From Akkermansiaceae bacterium (GTDB lineage: Bacteria > Verrucomicrobiota > Verrucomicrobiia > Verrucomicrobiales > DEV007), in assembly GCA_024233005.1 (NCBI GenBank), contig JACKQE010000004.1:1-64000 (forward strand): a stretch of DNA of 64,000 bases, written 5' to 3'. The position numbers were made by a program, and so were the translations under genes. This document shows, piece by piece, positions 17,901 to 26,399 of this stretch (positions within the stretch are counted from its first letter, which is position 1; every line of letters begins with the position of its first letter). The notes under the pieces were generated by a model, which saw nothing but the letters and a program-made list of their open reading frames with translations, was not told where the DNA came from and searched no databases.

Positions 17901-19643
17901 CAGGGACCCTCCGGGATTCAAACCCGCAAGCGGATTGGTGTGAGTAAAGGCTTTGGGGTCGCAGCAAAGGACCACATCGACGTGGTTCAGCTCGCAGTTG
18001 ACCTTGATGCGCTTGTTGGCCACGGTCAGGTAGTAGTTGGTCGGAGCCCCTTTCTTTTCCGATCCGTATTTCGGATTGGCCATGATGAAAAGTTTGTCGA
18101 CGAGGCGTCCATCGGCCTCATACTCGGCATCGCGCTCGGAAATGAACTGGCCGAAGTCCCCCACGATCTCGCCGAGATTTTTCCCGGTGGTGATCATCCC
18201 CCAGCCACCAATGGAGTGGAAACGCACCGCAATGGCCCCCTGTGGAAGCAGGGACGGGGTGTCCTTGGAAATGACGGCATACGGATGGTCAACCCCCAGC
18301 ACGAAGAAGGTTTCCCCGTCCGAGGCGAACTTGCCGTCCTTGCGGGCGGTCTGGCCGGTCGCGAATTCGTAGGCTCCGAGGGTGTGTTCGGGGCGGAAAT
18401 CCCGGGATCCGACGCCGTAGACGCCGCGGAACAACCGGGGCATCTGCTCCGGCGCAATCGGCGGGAGGGCGCCTTTGCCGGACTGGTGGGCTTCCAGGCC
18501 TTTGCCAAGCGCAACGCGGATGTCGCGGGCCATCGGGTTGTCCCCGGCCAGACCTTCGTCGGTCCGCTCGATAATGATGACGTTCTTTTTGCCCCGGAGG
18601 GCGTTGATGATCGCCGCTTCCGGAAAAGGCCGGATGACGTTGATGTGGATCGATCCGACCTTGGCGTTGCGGTGCTCGCGCAGGTAATCACAGGCCTCTT
18701 CAACATTCTCCGCGGCACACCCCAGAGAGATGAAGACGGTATCGGCGTCTTCGGTCAGATACTCGGTGAGAATGCCGTAGTTGCGACCAGTGAGTTCGCC
18801 AAACGCCTTGTAAGAGGCTTCGATGAACCCCAGAATCGGCTCGTTGAACTGGTCACGGCGCGCCACGATCCCGTTCATGTGGTGCTCCTGATTCTCCACC
18901 GGCCCGAGCAAGATCGGATTTTTCAGATCCATCATGGCCGGCACACGACGACGGCGCGGACCGAAAAGCTCCCGCTGGGCAGGGGTCGGGCAATCGACCT
19001 GATCATCAGGAGCACCGAGAAACTCACGGAGAAGCTCGGCCTCCGGAGCCCGGTAGGAACGTTCGGAGTGGGTGGTGAGCATGCCGTCCTGGATGTTCAT
19101 GCCGGGATTCAAAGCCTGTTCACAGACCTTGCGCAGAATCACGGCCTGGTCGGCGGCCTGTTGGGCGTCGCGCGAGAAGAGCATGATCCAGCCGGTGTCG
19201 AGAGCGGCATAAACATCGTCATGGCCACAGTGGACGTTGAGAGCGTGCTTGGTGAGGGCCCGGGCCCCCACCTCAATGACCATGGTGCTCAGTTTGCCCG
19301 GAGCGTGGTAATACTGCTCCATGGCATAGGCAATGCCCTGTCCCGAGGTAAAATTCACCGTGCGCTTGCCGGTGACGGAGAAGGCGGTGGCGCCCCCCTG
19401 GGCCGCGTGTTCGCCTTCAGTCTCGACGGCCACTTTCTGATTGCCCCAAACGTCCAGTTTGCCTTCGGCATACGCCTGCTGGTAAAGCTCCCCCCCTTCC
19501 GTGGAAGGCGTGATCGGATAGAACACTCCCCCCTCAGTGATCCGAGTCTCCACCCATTGGGCCACCAACTGGTTGCCATTGCAGGTCACGGGAATCCCGG
19601 GATACTTGGGGGCGGTGCGGGACGAGGCTGGGACAGATGACAT
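14937..19643 (-). CDS. nifJ: Pyruvate:ferredoxin (flavodoxin) oxidoreductase, oversized single-chain form
   Basis: 1568 residues, against ~1170-1200 for usual single-chain PFOR. Order: alpha domain (YPITPST, 42-48), transketolase-like domain II, gamma domain (FHSIGGWGMITTGKN, 475-489), EKR-type region, ferredoxin domain with CTQCMECITACP (802-813) and CKGCGECVEQC (935-945), proximal cluster ligands GACAGCGE (1016-1023) plus C1152, and the TPP site GGDGALGDIG (1245-1254) with NTGGQ. It decarboxylates pyruvate oxidatively with CoA, giving acetyl-CoA, CO2 and reduced ferredoxin, or runs in reverse. Extra sequence lies between the two clusters (~120 residues) and at the C-terminus after ~1410. 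Cytosolic and oxygen-sensitive in most relatives, suggesting anaerobic or fermentative capacity. Monocistronic. Confidence 0.93.
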   Translation of the reverse strand: MSSVPASSRTAPKYPGIPVTCNGNQLVAQWVETRITEGGVFYPITPSTEGGELYQQAYAEGKLDVWGNQKVAVETEGEHAAQGGATAFSVTGKRTVNFTSGQGIAYAMEQYYHAPGKLSTMVIEVGARALTKHALNVHCGHDDVYAALDTGWIMLFSRDAQQAADQAVILRKVCEQALNPGMNIQDGMLTTHSERSYRAPEAELLREFLGAPDDQVDCPTPAQRELFGPRRRRVPAMMDLKNPILLGPVENQEHHMNGIVARRDQFNEPILGFIEASYKAFGELTGRNYGILTEYLTEDADTVFISLGCAAENVEEACDYLREHRNAKVGSIHINVIRPFPEAAIINALRGKKNVIIIERTDEGLAGDNPMARDIRVALGKGLEAHQSGKGALPPIAPEQMPRLFRGVYGVGSRDFRPEHTLGAYEFATGQTARKDGKFASDGETFFVLGVDHPYAVISKDTPSLLPQGAIAVRFHSIGGWGMITTGKNLGEIVGDFGQFISERDAEYEADGRLVDKLFIMANPKYGSEKKGAPTNYYLTVANKRIKVNCELNHVDVVLCCDPKAFTHTNPLAGLNPGGSLVWESNEDPARAWQRIPKQYRDFVKANNIRVFILPGFDIAKKATNRPDLQLRMQGNSFLGAFFSVSSFLKDYGISEEKFHEVVRHQYVKKFGRFGDAVVDSNMTVMTEGFRRVVEIKHGEIDDSDRSSMRLEPIHPLGHHAILPTAGCSLPNTEWISPDADQPEKVPVMTLSKFDSEFRAGKGYHQPAGAFASVGVMAAGTGATSSKYVARRETPLYIPENCTQCMECITACPDTALPNTAQDVKTILETAARNYVSDAAGRSALLAEIPGIDSRARTRMNASIDAKESLPFKDIIREEITALNGKIPQAAKDEFLAILEAVPVAYSKVPAVFKSLEKKAPGEGGVFSIFVSDLCKGCGECVEQCGDHGALVMTPDTEELNQTLTSAQIFSRFLPDTPQKYLGLYKDESPEESRAAALRNHLMVRRNYEALVSGDGACAGCGEKSILRAVASVTEAYMRPIYHRKADRLYGKAAQMRAEGLQRLTALKAKDEAQYELYKRTVAHVIMGLGGESDADTDLRLAAHGPISDAEIIDVLCAVMNQDAYNHKRLQATDGRLDNGMSVMFMGASTGCNTVYGSTPPSNPHPYPWMNSLFQDGPTISWLLAESLQVQHARRSVAPERLASLLLEREEEIISQQDYWNLTHLTENLMTDLEIRELPKVWIIGGDGALGDIGFQNLSKVMLQNRPNVKGLMLDTQVYSNTGGQNSDSSNMLGGYDMNQYGRASQGKLNEKKSVAEALTAGHGSPYIAQVSIVNAAKLYKCILDGIEYRGTAFFQCYTTCQPEHGVGDDLSARQAKLSRDSRGMPEFVFDPQKGETGTECYDVSGNPSVNRDWWETSFSDKSKYLYTVAHWATTEARFRKHVKPISESEASEMVPLEDILVCLTQDDVVKRRVFDPAHRAYVPDFGVFIIAENNGKKRWYSVSRQVVLFCVERRKAWRLLQSRAGVVNKDYLAQKSLLAKVDKGEISLDDLRGRTRELWDAEFATVG

Positions 19644-19703
19644 ACTGTGTTTGGTGTTCTTGAGAGGAATGATGGGGAGAAATTGGTCTGTGGAAGCGGT
19701 CGA

Positions 19704-19731
19704 ATCTTATCCAAAGATTGACCAAGGGCAA
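19704..19731 (-). promoter_or_regulatory. Putative sigma-70-like promoter of the PFOR gene
   Basis: On the minus strand TTGCCC (19731-19726), a 16-base spacer and TAAGAT (19709-19704). Predicted transcription start is near 19697, giving a leader of about 54 bases before ATG 19643. Hexamers match consensus at four of six positions each. Confidence 0.4.
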
Positions 19732-19891
19732 CGGATTTCGGAGGAAGGGGCGGAAGTCCCGAAGGAAGCGGGATTTCAGATGGCCTCGATCGCCGTGGCC
19801 ACATCCCGGAAGCCGAACGGCCGGAGGATGCCGCCTCGGCACCGGAAACCCGCCGCCGAGTCAGCCAAGCCCCCCCCCCGCTGGCCGGTTT

Positions 19892-21604
19892 TTACTCCCA
19901 GCGAGGCTTTTTCACCCCGATGTAGGCCAAAAACAGACCGAGCACGACATGCATTCCGAGCACCACGTATCCCGCGCTCGCCGGCATGAACGCCGTGTCG
20001 GTGACCTGGTCGACCGCGTTATAAAAAGGCTTCTCCAGCGACCGCATGATGCCCGACCAACTCCAGTAGGCGGAAATGAAGGGACGAGTCAACCAGTCGA
20101 GCACCGGAGGCAATGCCAGCAAGGCGCCGGAAAGCGGCAGCTGGAATCCCACGAGATAGACCCCGAGCAGGGAGGCCTGGTCGGCGGTCTTGGCCAATGC
20201 GGAAATCCCCAGACAGACCGCGGTCATGGCGGCGTTGACCAGCAGGAGGAGCGCCAACTGGGGCCAAAAGGTCACCGTGGGAATCCCGCAGATTCCCTGC
20301 ACGAAGAGCGCCATCCAAGTGGACTGCACGGTGACCAGGATGCCGAGGAAGGCCAGCTTGCTCGCGAGGTAGCTCGAAGCGCGGACCCCGCCGAGTTTTT
20401 CCTTTTCGTAAATGTGCCTCTCCCCCGCGATTTCGCGGGAGGAGTTGTTCGACCCCATCAGCGTCAGGAGAATGACCTGGAACATGACCAACCCGGACAC
20501 CAATCGACCCAGGCCCAGGTTGTCGCTCATGACCTGGCGGTCCCGCTCAAAGTCCGCCATGGTCTGGGGCAGGATGTCGGAGAGTTCGCGAGTCACGCCG
20601 ACGCCCTTCATCGCGAAGATCACGACCAGAAAGGGAAAGCCCAACAGAATGGCGGCGTGCAGCGTGATGTTTCCACTGTCGCGCACAAAAATGCGGCACC
20701 GCCGAAAGAAGAGCGCGAAAAACTGGGCCAAAAAGCCGGGGGTTTCCGCCGAGGTCCCCGGCGCCCCAGATTCCCCGACTTTGTGTTGCCGGACGGCTTT
20801 GCCGGCTGCCAGCAAGGCATGGTTGTATTCTTCCCGGTGCTTTTCCCAGGAGCGCTGCCAGTCCTCTCCGGGGCGTTTGGTCAGCTGAGGGTAGACGTCT
20901 TCGACTTCCTTGACCCCAAAGTAATGCTCCAACGCGCGCGGCGGACCATGATAGACCGCGCGCCCCTGGTGCATGACCAGCACGGAATCATAGAGCTCCA
21001 AATGCGCCAAACTGTGGGTGACAATGATCACGACCCGTCCTCCCTCCCGGGACAGATCATGCAATAAGCGGACGATCTCTTCCTCCGACTTGGGATCGAG
21101 TCCACTGGTGACTTCGTCGCAGAGCAGCAGGACCGGACTCGAAACCAGCTCCAGGGCCAGGGAGAGACGGCGCTTTTGGCCTCCGGAGAGGACCCGGACG
21201 GGACGTTCCCGGAGTTCCCCCAACCCCACGGAGGACAAGGTGCGGTCTGTCAGATCATGAAACGCCTCGCGGTTCTCGGTGCGGGCGCGGAGCCGGATGG
21301 CGGCTTCGATATTTTCCTCCACCGTCAGATTCTCATAGGCGACGCTGAACTGGGGGACATACCCGATTTCGGCCGGCTCCAGGTCCCCCTCGGTGGAGAG
21401 GTCGCGACCGGCCCAGCAGACCTGGCCGCCGCTTTCCACATTGATCCCGGCAATCAGTTTCAGCAACGTGGTCTTGCCGCACCCCGAAGGTCCGACGATG
21501 GCCATGAAGTGCCCTTCGCTAACCTTAAATGTGACCTCCTGGATCAGAGGCACCTCGTGGCCGTCTTTTTGGATGGTGAAGGAGATGTCGCGGAGTTCAA
21601 GCAC
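19892..21604 (-). CDS. ABCG-type ABC transporter, ATPase fused to ABC-2 permease
   Basis: 570 residues starting with GTG. Residues 1-240 are the ATPase: Walker A GPSGCGKTT near 39, signature LSGGQKRR near 140, Walker B LLLCDEVTSGLD near 160 and switch His in VTHS. Residues ~290-570 are a permease of the ABC2_membrane type with about six membrane segments, including the intracellular GERHIYEKEKLGG coupling-helix region. This NBD-TMD order is that of half-size ABCG/White transporters, which work as dimers in the inner membrane to move lipids or hydrophobic compounds. Substrate unknown. The upstream exported OB-fold gene lies 122 bp away on the same strand and may be co-transcribed. Confidence 0.88.
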   Translation of the reverse strand: MLELRDISFTIQKDGHEVPLIQEVTFKVSEGHFMAIVGPSGCGKTTLLKLIAGINVESGGQVCWAGRDLSTEGDLEPAEIGYVPQFSVAYENLTVEENIEAAIRLRARTENREAFHDLTDRTLSSVGLGELRERPVRVLSGGQKRRLSLALELVSSPVLLLCDEVTSGLDPKSEEEIVRLLHDLSREGGRVVIIVTHSLAHLELYDSVLVMHQGRAVYHGPPRALEHYFGVKEVEDVYPQLTKRPGEDWQRSWEKHREEYNHALLAAGKAVRQHKVGESGAPGTSAETPGFLAQFFALFFRRCRIFVRDSGNITLHAAILLGFPFLVVIFAMKGVGVTRELSDILPQTMADFERDRQVMSDNLGLGRLVSGLVMFQVILLTLMGSNNSSREIAGERHIYEKEKLGGVRASSYLASKLAFLGILVTVQSTWMALFVQGICGIPTVTFWPQLALLLLVNAAMTAVCLGISALAKTADQASLLGVYLVGFQLPLSGALLALPPVLDWLTRPFISAYWSWSGIMRSLEKPFYNAVDQVTDTAFMPASAGYVVLGMHVVLGLFLAYIGVKKPRWE

Positions 21605-21726
21605 GGTTCGAAAGAAATTGAAGGATCAACGAACCTGTATTCTGAACAGGTCCATGAAGCTGTCCAGCAGAATACATCGCAAAACGCTCCGCTCCTGGAA
21701 GACCTGCAAGAGGGCCTGTCACAACT

Positions 21727-22155
21727 TCAGGGCGAGGCCTTCGGGGGATCTCCCGCAGCAATGACTTTGATCATGGCTGGAGAGGTCAGTTTGATCTGGG
21801 GTTGTCCTTTGTACAATTCGATGACCCCGGTCACTTCGATGGTTTTCCCGCCATAGAGGCCGGCGGGACCACCTTTGTCGAATAACGGCACCTCCTGGGC
21901 GAAAGTGACCAGAGTGAACTTGGAAGATTCGAAGTTCACAAAATGGATGCCGGAAGAAGAGATCCCGGTGTCGGAAACTTTCCCCGTCACGGTGATCCGC
22001 TGGCCTTCCTTGGTTTGCAGCACTTTCGTGGCGGAGGCCGCAATGCGCGGGAATTCCGGGATCACTCCAGGCTGGTCAGCGGCCCCAAGGGGTGCCCGGT
22101 CCATCCAGAAAACAAGAAACAAGAGCGCCAGCCAGGGCCGGAAGGAGGGTTTCAT
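21727..22155 (-). CDS. Small exported OB-fold protein
   Basis: 142 residues from ATG 22155. A signal peptide (RPWLALLFLVFWMDRAPLGAAD) is followed by an OB-fold of about 95 residues: ITVTGKVSDTGISSSGIHFVNF, FTLVTFAQEV, GKTIEVTGVIELYKGQPQIKL. The alternation VTGxV...GxPQIxL is shared by periplasmic and nuclease-linked OB domains in Verrucomicrobia and Planctomycetes. It likely binds a small ligand or another protein in the periplasm. Longer starts in the same frame run through the opposite-strand U32 gene region and are rejected. Divergent from the U32 gene, with 115 bp between starts. Confidence 0.7.
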   Translation of the reverse strand: MKPSFRPWLALLFLVFWMDRAPLGAADQPGVIPEFPRIAASATKVLQTKEGQRITVTGKVSDTGISSSGIHFVNFESSKFTLVTFAQEVPLFDKGGPAGLYGGKTIEVTGVIELYKGQPQIKLTSPAMIKVIAAGDPPKASP

Positions 22156-22270
22156 CGGTGAGGTATTTTGGACACTCCCTGCCGAGTCGGCAAGCCTTTC
22201 CCTGCCATGCCGGTTGAAAGAGGCTTCACTTTCCGCTTTGCTTTTTGGATTTCGACGGTTGCGTGGAGAC

Positions 22271-23188
22271 ATGTCATCCTTTTCGCCTTCGCTTGCCGAA
22301 TGGTTGCCGGCGCCGGAGCCTGCCGATCCCACTGCAGAGCCGCGTCTCCATGTGGTCTGCCGGACATCCGCCCAACTCGGCGCGGTGCTGACCAGCCCGG
22401 TGGCAGTGGCCTCGGTGACCTTGGACTACGAGGATTTGCGACGTTATGCGGATGCCGTTGAGACAGCCCGGCGGACGCCCGAAGCGCCCCCCCTTTTCCT
22501 GGCCACCCCCCGCATTCAAAAATCGGGAGAGGAGGGATTTTTCAAATTGATCGCCCGGGCCGCCCCCGACGGCGTGCTGATCCGGAATCTTGGCGGAATT
22601 CAGTGGTTCCGCCGGGAAGCGCCAGAGCTGACCCGGGTCGGAGATTTTTCCCTCAATGTCAGCAATCCGATCACCGCCCGGCTTTTCCGTGAGCAGGGTC
22701 TGGAGCGTCTCACCCTGTCTTATGACCTGAATGCCGGGCAGGCTCTGGATCTATTGCAATCGGCCCCGCCGCAATGGTTCGAACTGACCCTGCACCAGCA
22801 CATGCCATTGTTTCACATGGAGCATTGTGTCTTTTGCACCTTCCTCAGCGAAGGAACCGACTACACCAACTGCGGCCGTCCCTGCGAAAGCCAGGAAGTC
22901 AGGCTCCGGGATCGGGTCGGCCAGGAGCACCTGCTGAGCGCGGACACGGGCTGCCGCAACACTCTCTTCAACGGCCGGGCGCAAACCGCGGCCCGGTATT
23001 TCCAACCCTTCCTCGATTCGGGCTTGCGGGACTACCGCTTGGAATTGCTCAGGGAAGATGCTTCCGCGACCTGGCAGCTGTTGCGCATCTATGACGACCT
23101 GCTCGCTGGGCGGATTGAAGGGGATGAGGCCTGGTCCGAAGTGGGAGCCATCTCACGACTCGGTGTCACTGAAGGAACTCTGGGATGA
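22271..23188 (+). CDS. Short U32-family protein (C-terminal half of the usual protein)
   Basis: 305 residues. The U32 signature is present: ELTLHQHMPLFHMEHCVFCTFL, then CGRPCESQEVRLRDRVG and LLSADTGCRNTLFNG, with four conserved cysteines that in relatives bind a cofactor or metal. The first ~100 residues resemble the second half of the long (about 800-residue) U32 proteins of Verrucomicrobia, and the usual N-terminal barrel half is absent: only 115 bp separate the start from the divergent neighbour. U32 members act in collagen degradation or, more often, in RNA or quinone hydroxylation. Whether this is a natural short version or a truncated gene is open. Confidence 0.65.
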   Translation: MSSFSPSLAEWLPAPEPADPTAEPRLHVVCRTSAQLGAVLTSPVAVASVTLDYEDLRRYADAVETARRTPEAPPLFLATPRIQKSGEEGFFKLIARAAPDGVLIRNLGGIQWFRREAPELTRVGDFSLNVSNPITARLFREQGLERLTLSYDLNAGQALDLLQSAPPQWFELTLHQHMPLFHMEHCVFCTFLSEGTDYTNCGRPCESQEVRLRDRVGQEHLLSADTGCRNTLFNGRAQTAARYFQPFLDSGLRDYRLELLREDASATWQLLRIYDDLLAGRIEGDEAWSEVGAISRLGVTEGTLG

Positions 23189-23270
23189 AGCGAACGCCGC
23201 CGTCCGGCTCGCCCCCCCCAGCGAGGGATAGCGCCCATCAGCCATTGCAGACGACCTCGTCGGGAGTAGG

Positions 23271-26200
23271 TTGACTTACCCCCCGGAACCAGTCCCACAG
23301 TGGGACCTTACCTCTCCCCCTCCGTTGAGAACGCCAACCATCACACCCTTTTTGACAGCGCTTTGCGCTCTGTCCGGATCATCCGTCGCCCAGGCCGGCG
23401 GACCGGATTGGAAGTCGGTCGAGGCAACCTTGAGCCAACGTTGTTACGAATGTCACGGCGGCGCCAAGACGAAAGGTGACATCAACCTGAAGGAACTCGC
23501 CACCGATCCGAAACTGGGCGAACAATTCGAACTTTGGGAGAAGGTGCAGGACACCATCACCAACGGGGACATGCCCCCACCCAAGGCCAAGCAGCTCACC
23601 GCTGAGGAGGAGAAGCGGGTCACCACGTGGGTCACCGGAGCCCTCGATGCCCTTGCCGAAGCCCAGGCGGGAGATCCCGGACCGGTCACGATGCGCCGCC
23701 TCACGAATGCGGAATACGATTTTACGATCCGTGACCTGACTGGTCAAGATTTCCGAATGGCTCGCGAATTTCAAACCGACGGCGGCGGCGGCGAGGGCTT
23801 CTCAAACACCGGAGACGTGCTCTTCATCAGTCCCCAGCAACTGGACAAATACCTCGCGGCGGCCCGAAAAATCACGGACCACGCCTCGGTCCTGCCCGGG
23901 ACCGGCATTGTCTTCCATGCCCAACGGCTTGGCTTGCGCGGTCCCGAACAGTGGAAAGCCCAGGCGGAACAAGGGCTCTACGTGTGGTACCAGCAGAAAG
24001 CCGCCCCGCACCTTCCGAAAGATTTCGATGACATGCGTGAGGCGGACTACATGATCGCCTGCTGGCGCCACCTCCATTTCCAAGAACCGCTGGAAAAGCT
24101 CGCCCGGGAGAACAAATTGCAACTCCCTTTCCTCGAAAACTGGTGGCGTCTCGTCAAGGCCACCGAACCAAAATCGCGCTTTCTCGATCTGACCCGCACC
24201 GCTTGGCGCGAATTGCCGGGACCGGATGCCGCCAAGCCGGGCGCGGTCCCGGAGGCGGTGACCACCGGGGCCCGGGCCATTCAAACCCAGCTCCGTTCCT
24301 GGAACAATCCCAAGAAACCCGGGAGCGGAGTCCAACGCCAGCAGCAGGACGCGGACGGACTCCGCAGTTACGCGATGACCGCCGACGTCAAAGGGAAACG
24401 GACGGTTTACCTCTGCGTCGGGGACCTGGGGGACGGCAACCAGGGTGATATCGCCTTGGTCACCAAGATCGAGGTGCGCACCAAAAAAGGGCCGGTCAAT
24501 TATGTCGACTGGCTCCGCCGCCAGGTCGAGGAGGCGCGCAAGGCTGGCGCCGCCTCCCCCGCGACGGCAGGACCGCTGCAAGAGCAGCTCGCCGGATGGG
24601 AAACAATCCTCGGGAAGTTTGGCAAAAACCCCCAGGGGCGCGCCATCGAGCCCGGAACGCTGGCTCTGACGGCCCCGCAGGTCCTGCCCCTCCCCTTGCC
24701 GGAGGATGCCAATTTCGTCCGTGCCGACGTGAGCCTCGACATGAAGAATCCCGAAGTCGATGCCGCCACCATCCAGTGGACCTTGGCGACGGACCAGCCC
24801 CCCGACGTGAAGAAAATCATCCCCGGGGTGCTCACCATCTGGAAGCGCCAGACCGAAGCCGCCCGCCGTGTCATGGGGGATTTCGGCGTCATGAAAATGG
24901 CGTTTCCCGACATGTTCGAACGGAGGCTCGAACAGGTCGCGACCAATCTGTATCGCGGGAGTCCCGGCATCGGCGTCTATTATCTGAGCGATGAACAGCT
25001 CGCCGGCCTGCTCCCCGACCAGGAAAAGAAACAACTCGAGTCGATGCGAAAGGACTGGTCTTTTGTCGCCCAACGTCAACTCAATCCACAACGCCAGAAG
25101 GAGTGGGATGCCCTGGTGCAGGAGCATCTGCAGCGCTTCGCCGCCCAGGCTTGGCGCCGGCCCCTGACTCCCGAGGAGAAGGGCCATCTGGGGGCACTCT
25201 ACCAAACTTCAGTGACCTCCGGCCTTGATCGTGAATCCGCCGCCCGGGAGGTTCTGGTTCGCGTTCTCGTCTCCCCGCATTTCATTTTCAAACCCGAAAC
25301 GTTGCCGGTGGAGTCGCGGGGCGCCGCTCCGGAAATTGCCCTGACGGACTGGGAAGTCGCCTCCCGTCTGAGCTATTTCCTGTGGTCCTCCCTGCCGGAC
25401 TGGCAGTTGCGGCAAGCCGCCGAAAAAGGGACCCTGCTCCAACCCGGCAATCTCGAAGCCCAGACCAAAAGACTTCTCAATGACCCGAAAGTGGCCGCCC
25501 TGTCCGTTGAGTTTGCCGGGCAATGGCTCGGGTTCAACGGGTTTGACGCGCAGAACACGGTCGATGAAAAGAAGTTCCCGGAATTCACCCCCGAGCTTCG
25601 GGCCGACCTCTACCGCGAATCGGTGACCTTTTTCACAAACCTGTTCCGCGCTGACCGCCCCGTGGGCGACATTGTGGGCGCGGATTACACGTTTCTCAAC
25701 GAAAGGCTCGCCAAGTTCTATGGCGTTTCCGGGATCACCGGACCGGAGTTTCGCGAGGTCAAGGTGGCCGACCATCAGCGTGGCGGGGTTCTCGGAATGG
25801 GCAGCATTCTGACCAAGACCTCTCGCCCCAACCGCACCAGTCCCGTGGTCCGGGGCAATTATCTTTACCAGGTCGTGTTGGGCCAGTCCTCACCACCGCC
25901 GCCACCGAATGTTCCGAAACTGCCAGAGAGCGCCATCAAGCCTTCCTCCCTGCGGGAAGCTCTCAAGATTCACCGGGAAGATGCGGCCTGCGCGGTCTGC
26001 CATGACCGCATTGATCCACTCGGCTTTGCGCTGGAGTCGTTCGATCCCATCGGCCGCTTCCGTCCTGCGGATGAAAGCGGCGGCAAGGTCGACGACACCT
26101 CGGAATTGAAGGATGGCACCCGTCTGGAAGGCATCGCCGGACTGAGGAAGTATCTGTTGGCGAAGCAAACCAACATCAATGGCCAATTCTGCCGGAAATT

Positions 26201-26375
26201 GCTCGGATATGCCCTCGGAAGGCAAACCCTGCCCACCGACAAGCCGCTCCTCGCCGAAATGCAGGCCGCTCTCGACGCCAACCAAGGGCGCGTGTCCGCG
26301 GCGGTGCTCACGATTGTGAAAAGCCGCCAATTCCTCAACCGCAGAGTCGAAACCACGGTCACCTCCGCCCCCTGA
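23271..26375 (+). CDS. Secreted planctomycete-type cytochrome c protein (DUF1587/1592/1588/1585)
   Basis: About 1034 residues. A signal-like segment (TPFLTALCALSGSSVAQAG) precedes the N-terminal haem motif CYECH (58-62). DUF1587-type region (MRRLTNAEYDFTIRDLTG) follows, then a DUF1592/DUF1595 region, and near the end the DUF1588 signature CAVCHDRIDPLGFALESFDPIGRFR with a second CXXCH. The protein is expected outside the cytoplasm as a multihaem or haem-linked redox protein, probably acting on polysaccharide breakdown products or in respiration; the actual reaction of this family is unknown. The TTG at 23271 follows GGGAG by four bases; a second TTG at 23325 would start directly before the signal peptide. 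Pairs with the DUF1552 gene 24 bp downstream. Confidence 0.85.
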   Translation: MTYPPEPVPQWDLTSPPPLRTPTITPFLTALCALSGSSVAQAGGPDWKSVEATLSQRCYECHGGAKTKGDINLKELATDPKLGEQFELWEKVQDTITNGDMPPPKAKQLTAEEEKRVTTWVTGALDALAEAQAGDPGPVTMRRLTNAEYDFTIRDLTGQDFRMAREFQTDGGGGEGFSNTGDVLFISPQQLDKYLAAARKITDHASVLPGTGIVFHAQRLGLRGPEQWKAQAEQGLYVWYQQKAAPHLPKDFDDMREADYMIACWRHLHFQEPLEKLARENKLQLPFLENWWRLVKATEPKSRFLDLTRTAWRELPGPDAAKPGAVPEAVTTGARAIQTQLRSWNNPKKPGSGVQRQQQDADGLRSYAMTADVKGKRTVYLCVGDLGDGNQGDIALVTKIEVRTKKGPVNYVDWLRRQVEEARKAGAASPATAGPLQEQLAGWETILGKFGKNPQGRAIEPGTLALTAPQVLPLPLPEDANFVRADVSLDMKNPEVDAATIQWTLATDQPPDVKKIIPGVLTIWKRQTEAARRVMGDFGVMKMAFPDMFERRLEQVATNLYRGSPGIGVYYLSDEQLAGLLPDQEKKQLESMRKDWSFVAQRQLNPQRQKEWDALVQEHLQRFAAQAWRRPLTPEEKGHLGALYQTSVTSGLDRESAAREVLVRVLVSPHFIFKPETLPVESRGAAPEIALTDWEVASRLSYFLWSSLPDWQLRQAAEKGTLLQPGNLEAQTKRLLNDPKVAALSVEFAGQWLGFNGFDAQNTVDEKKFPEFTPELRADLYRESVTFFTNLFRADRPVGDIVGADYTFLNERLAKFYGVSGITGPEFREVKVADHQRGGVLGMGSILTKTSRPNRTSPVVRGNYLYQVVLGQSSPPPPPNVPKLPESAIKPSSLREALKIHREDAACAVCHDRIDPLGFALESFDPIGRFRPADESGGKVDDTSELKDGTRLEGIAGLRKYLLAKQTNINGQFCRKLLGYALGRQTLPTDKPLLAEMQAALDANQGRVSAAVLTIVKSRQFLNRRVETTVTSAP

Positions 26376-26399
26376 GCCACTCCTTTCCCCCATCATCCC

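Noticed and set aside
16641..19640. 999-residue plus-strand open frame opposite the PFOR gene
   Set aside because: It is antisense to a gene with complete cofactor motifs, encodes no recognisable domain and arises from GC-rich third positions.
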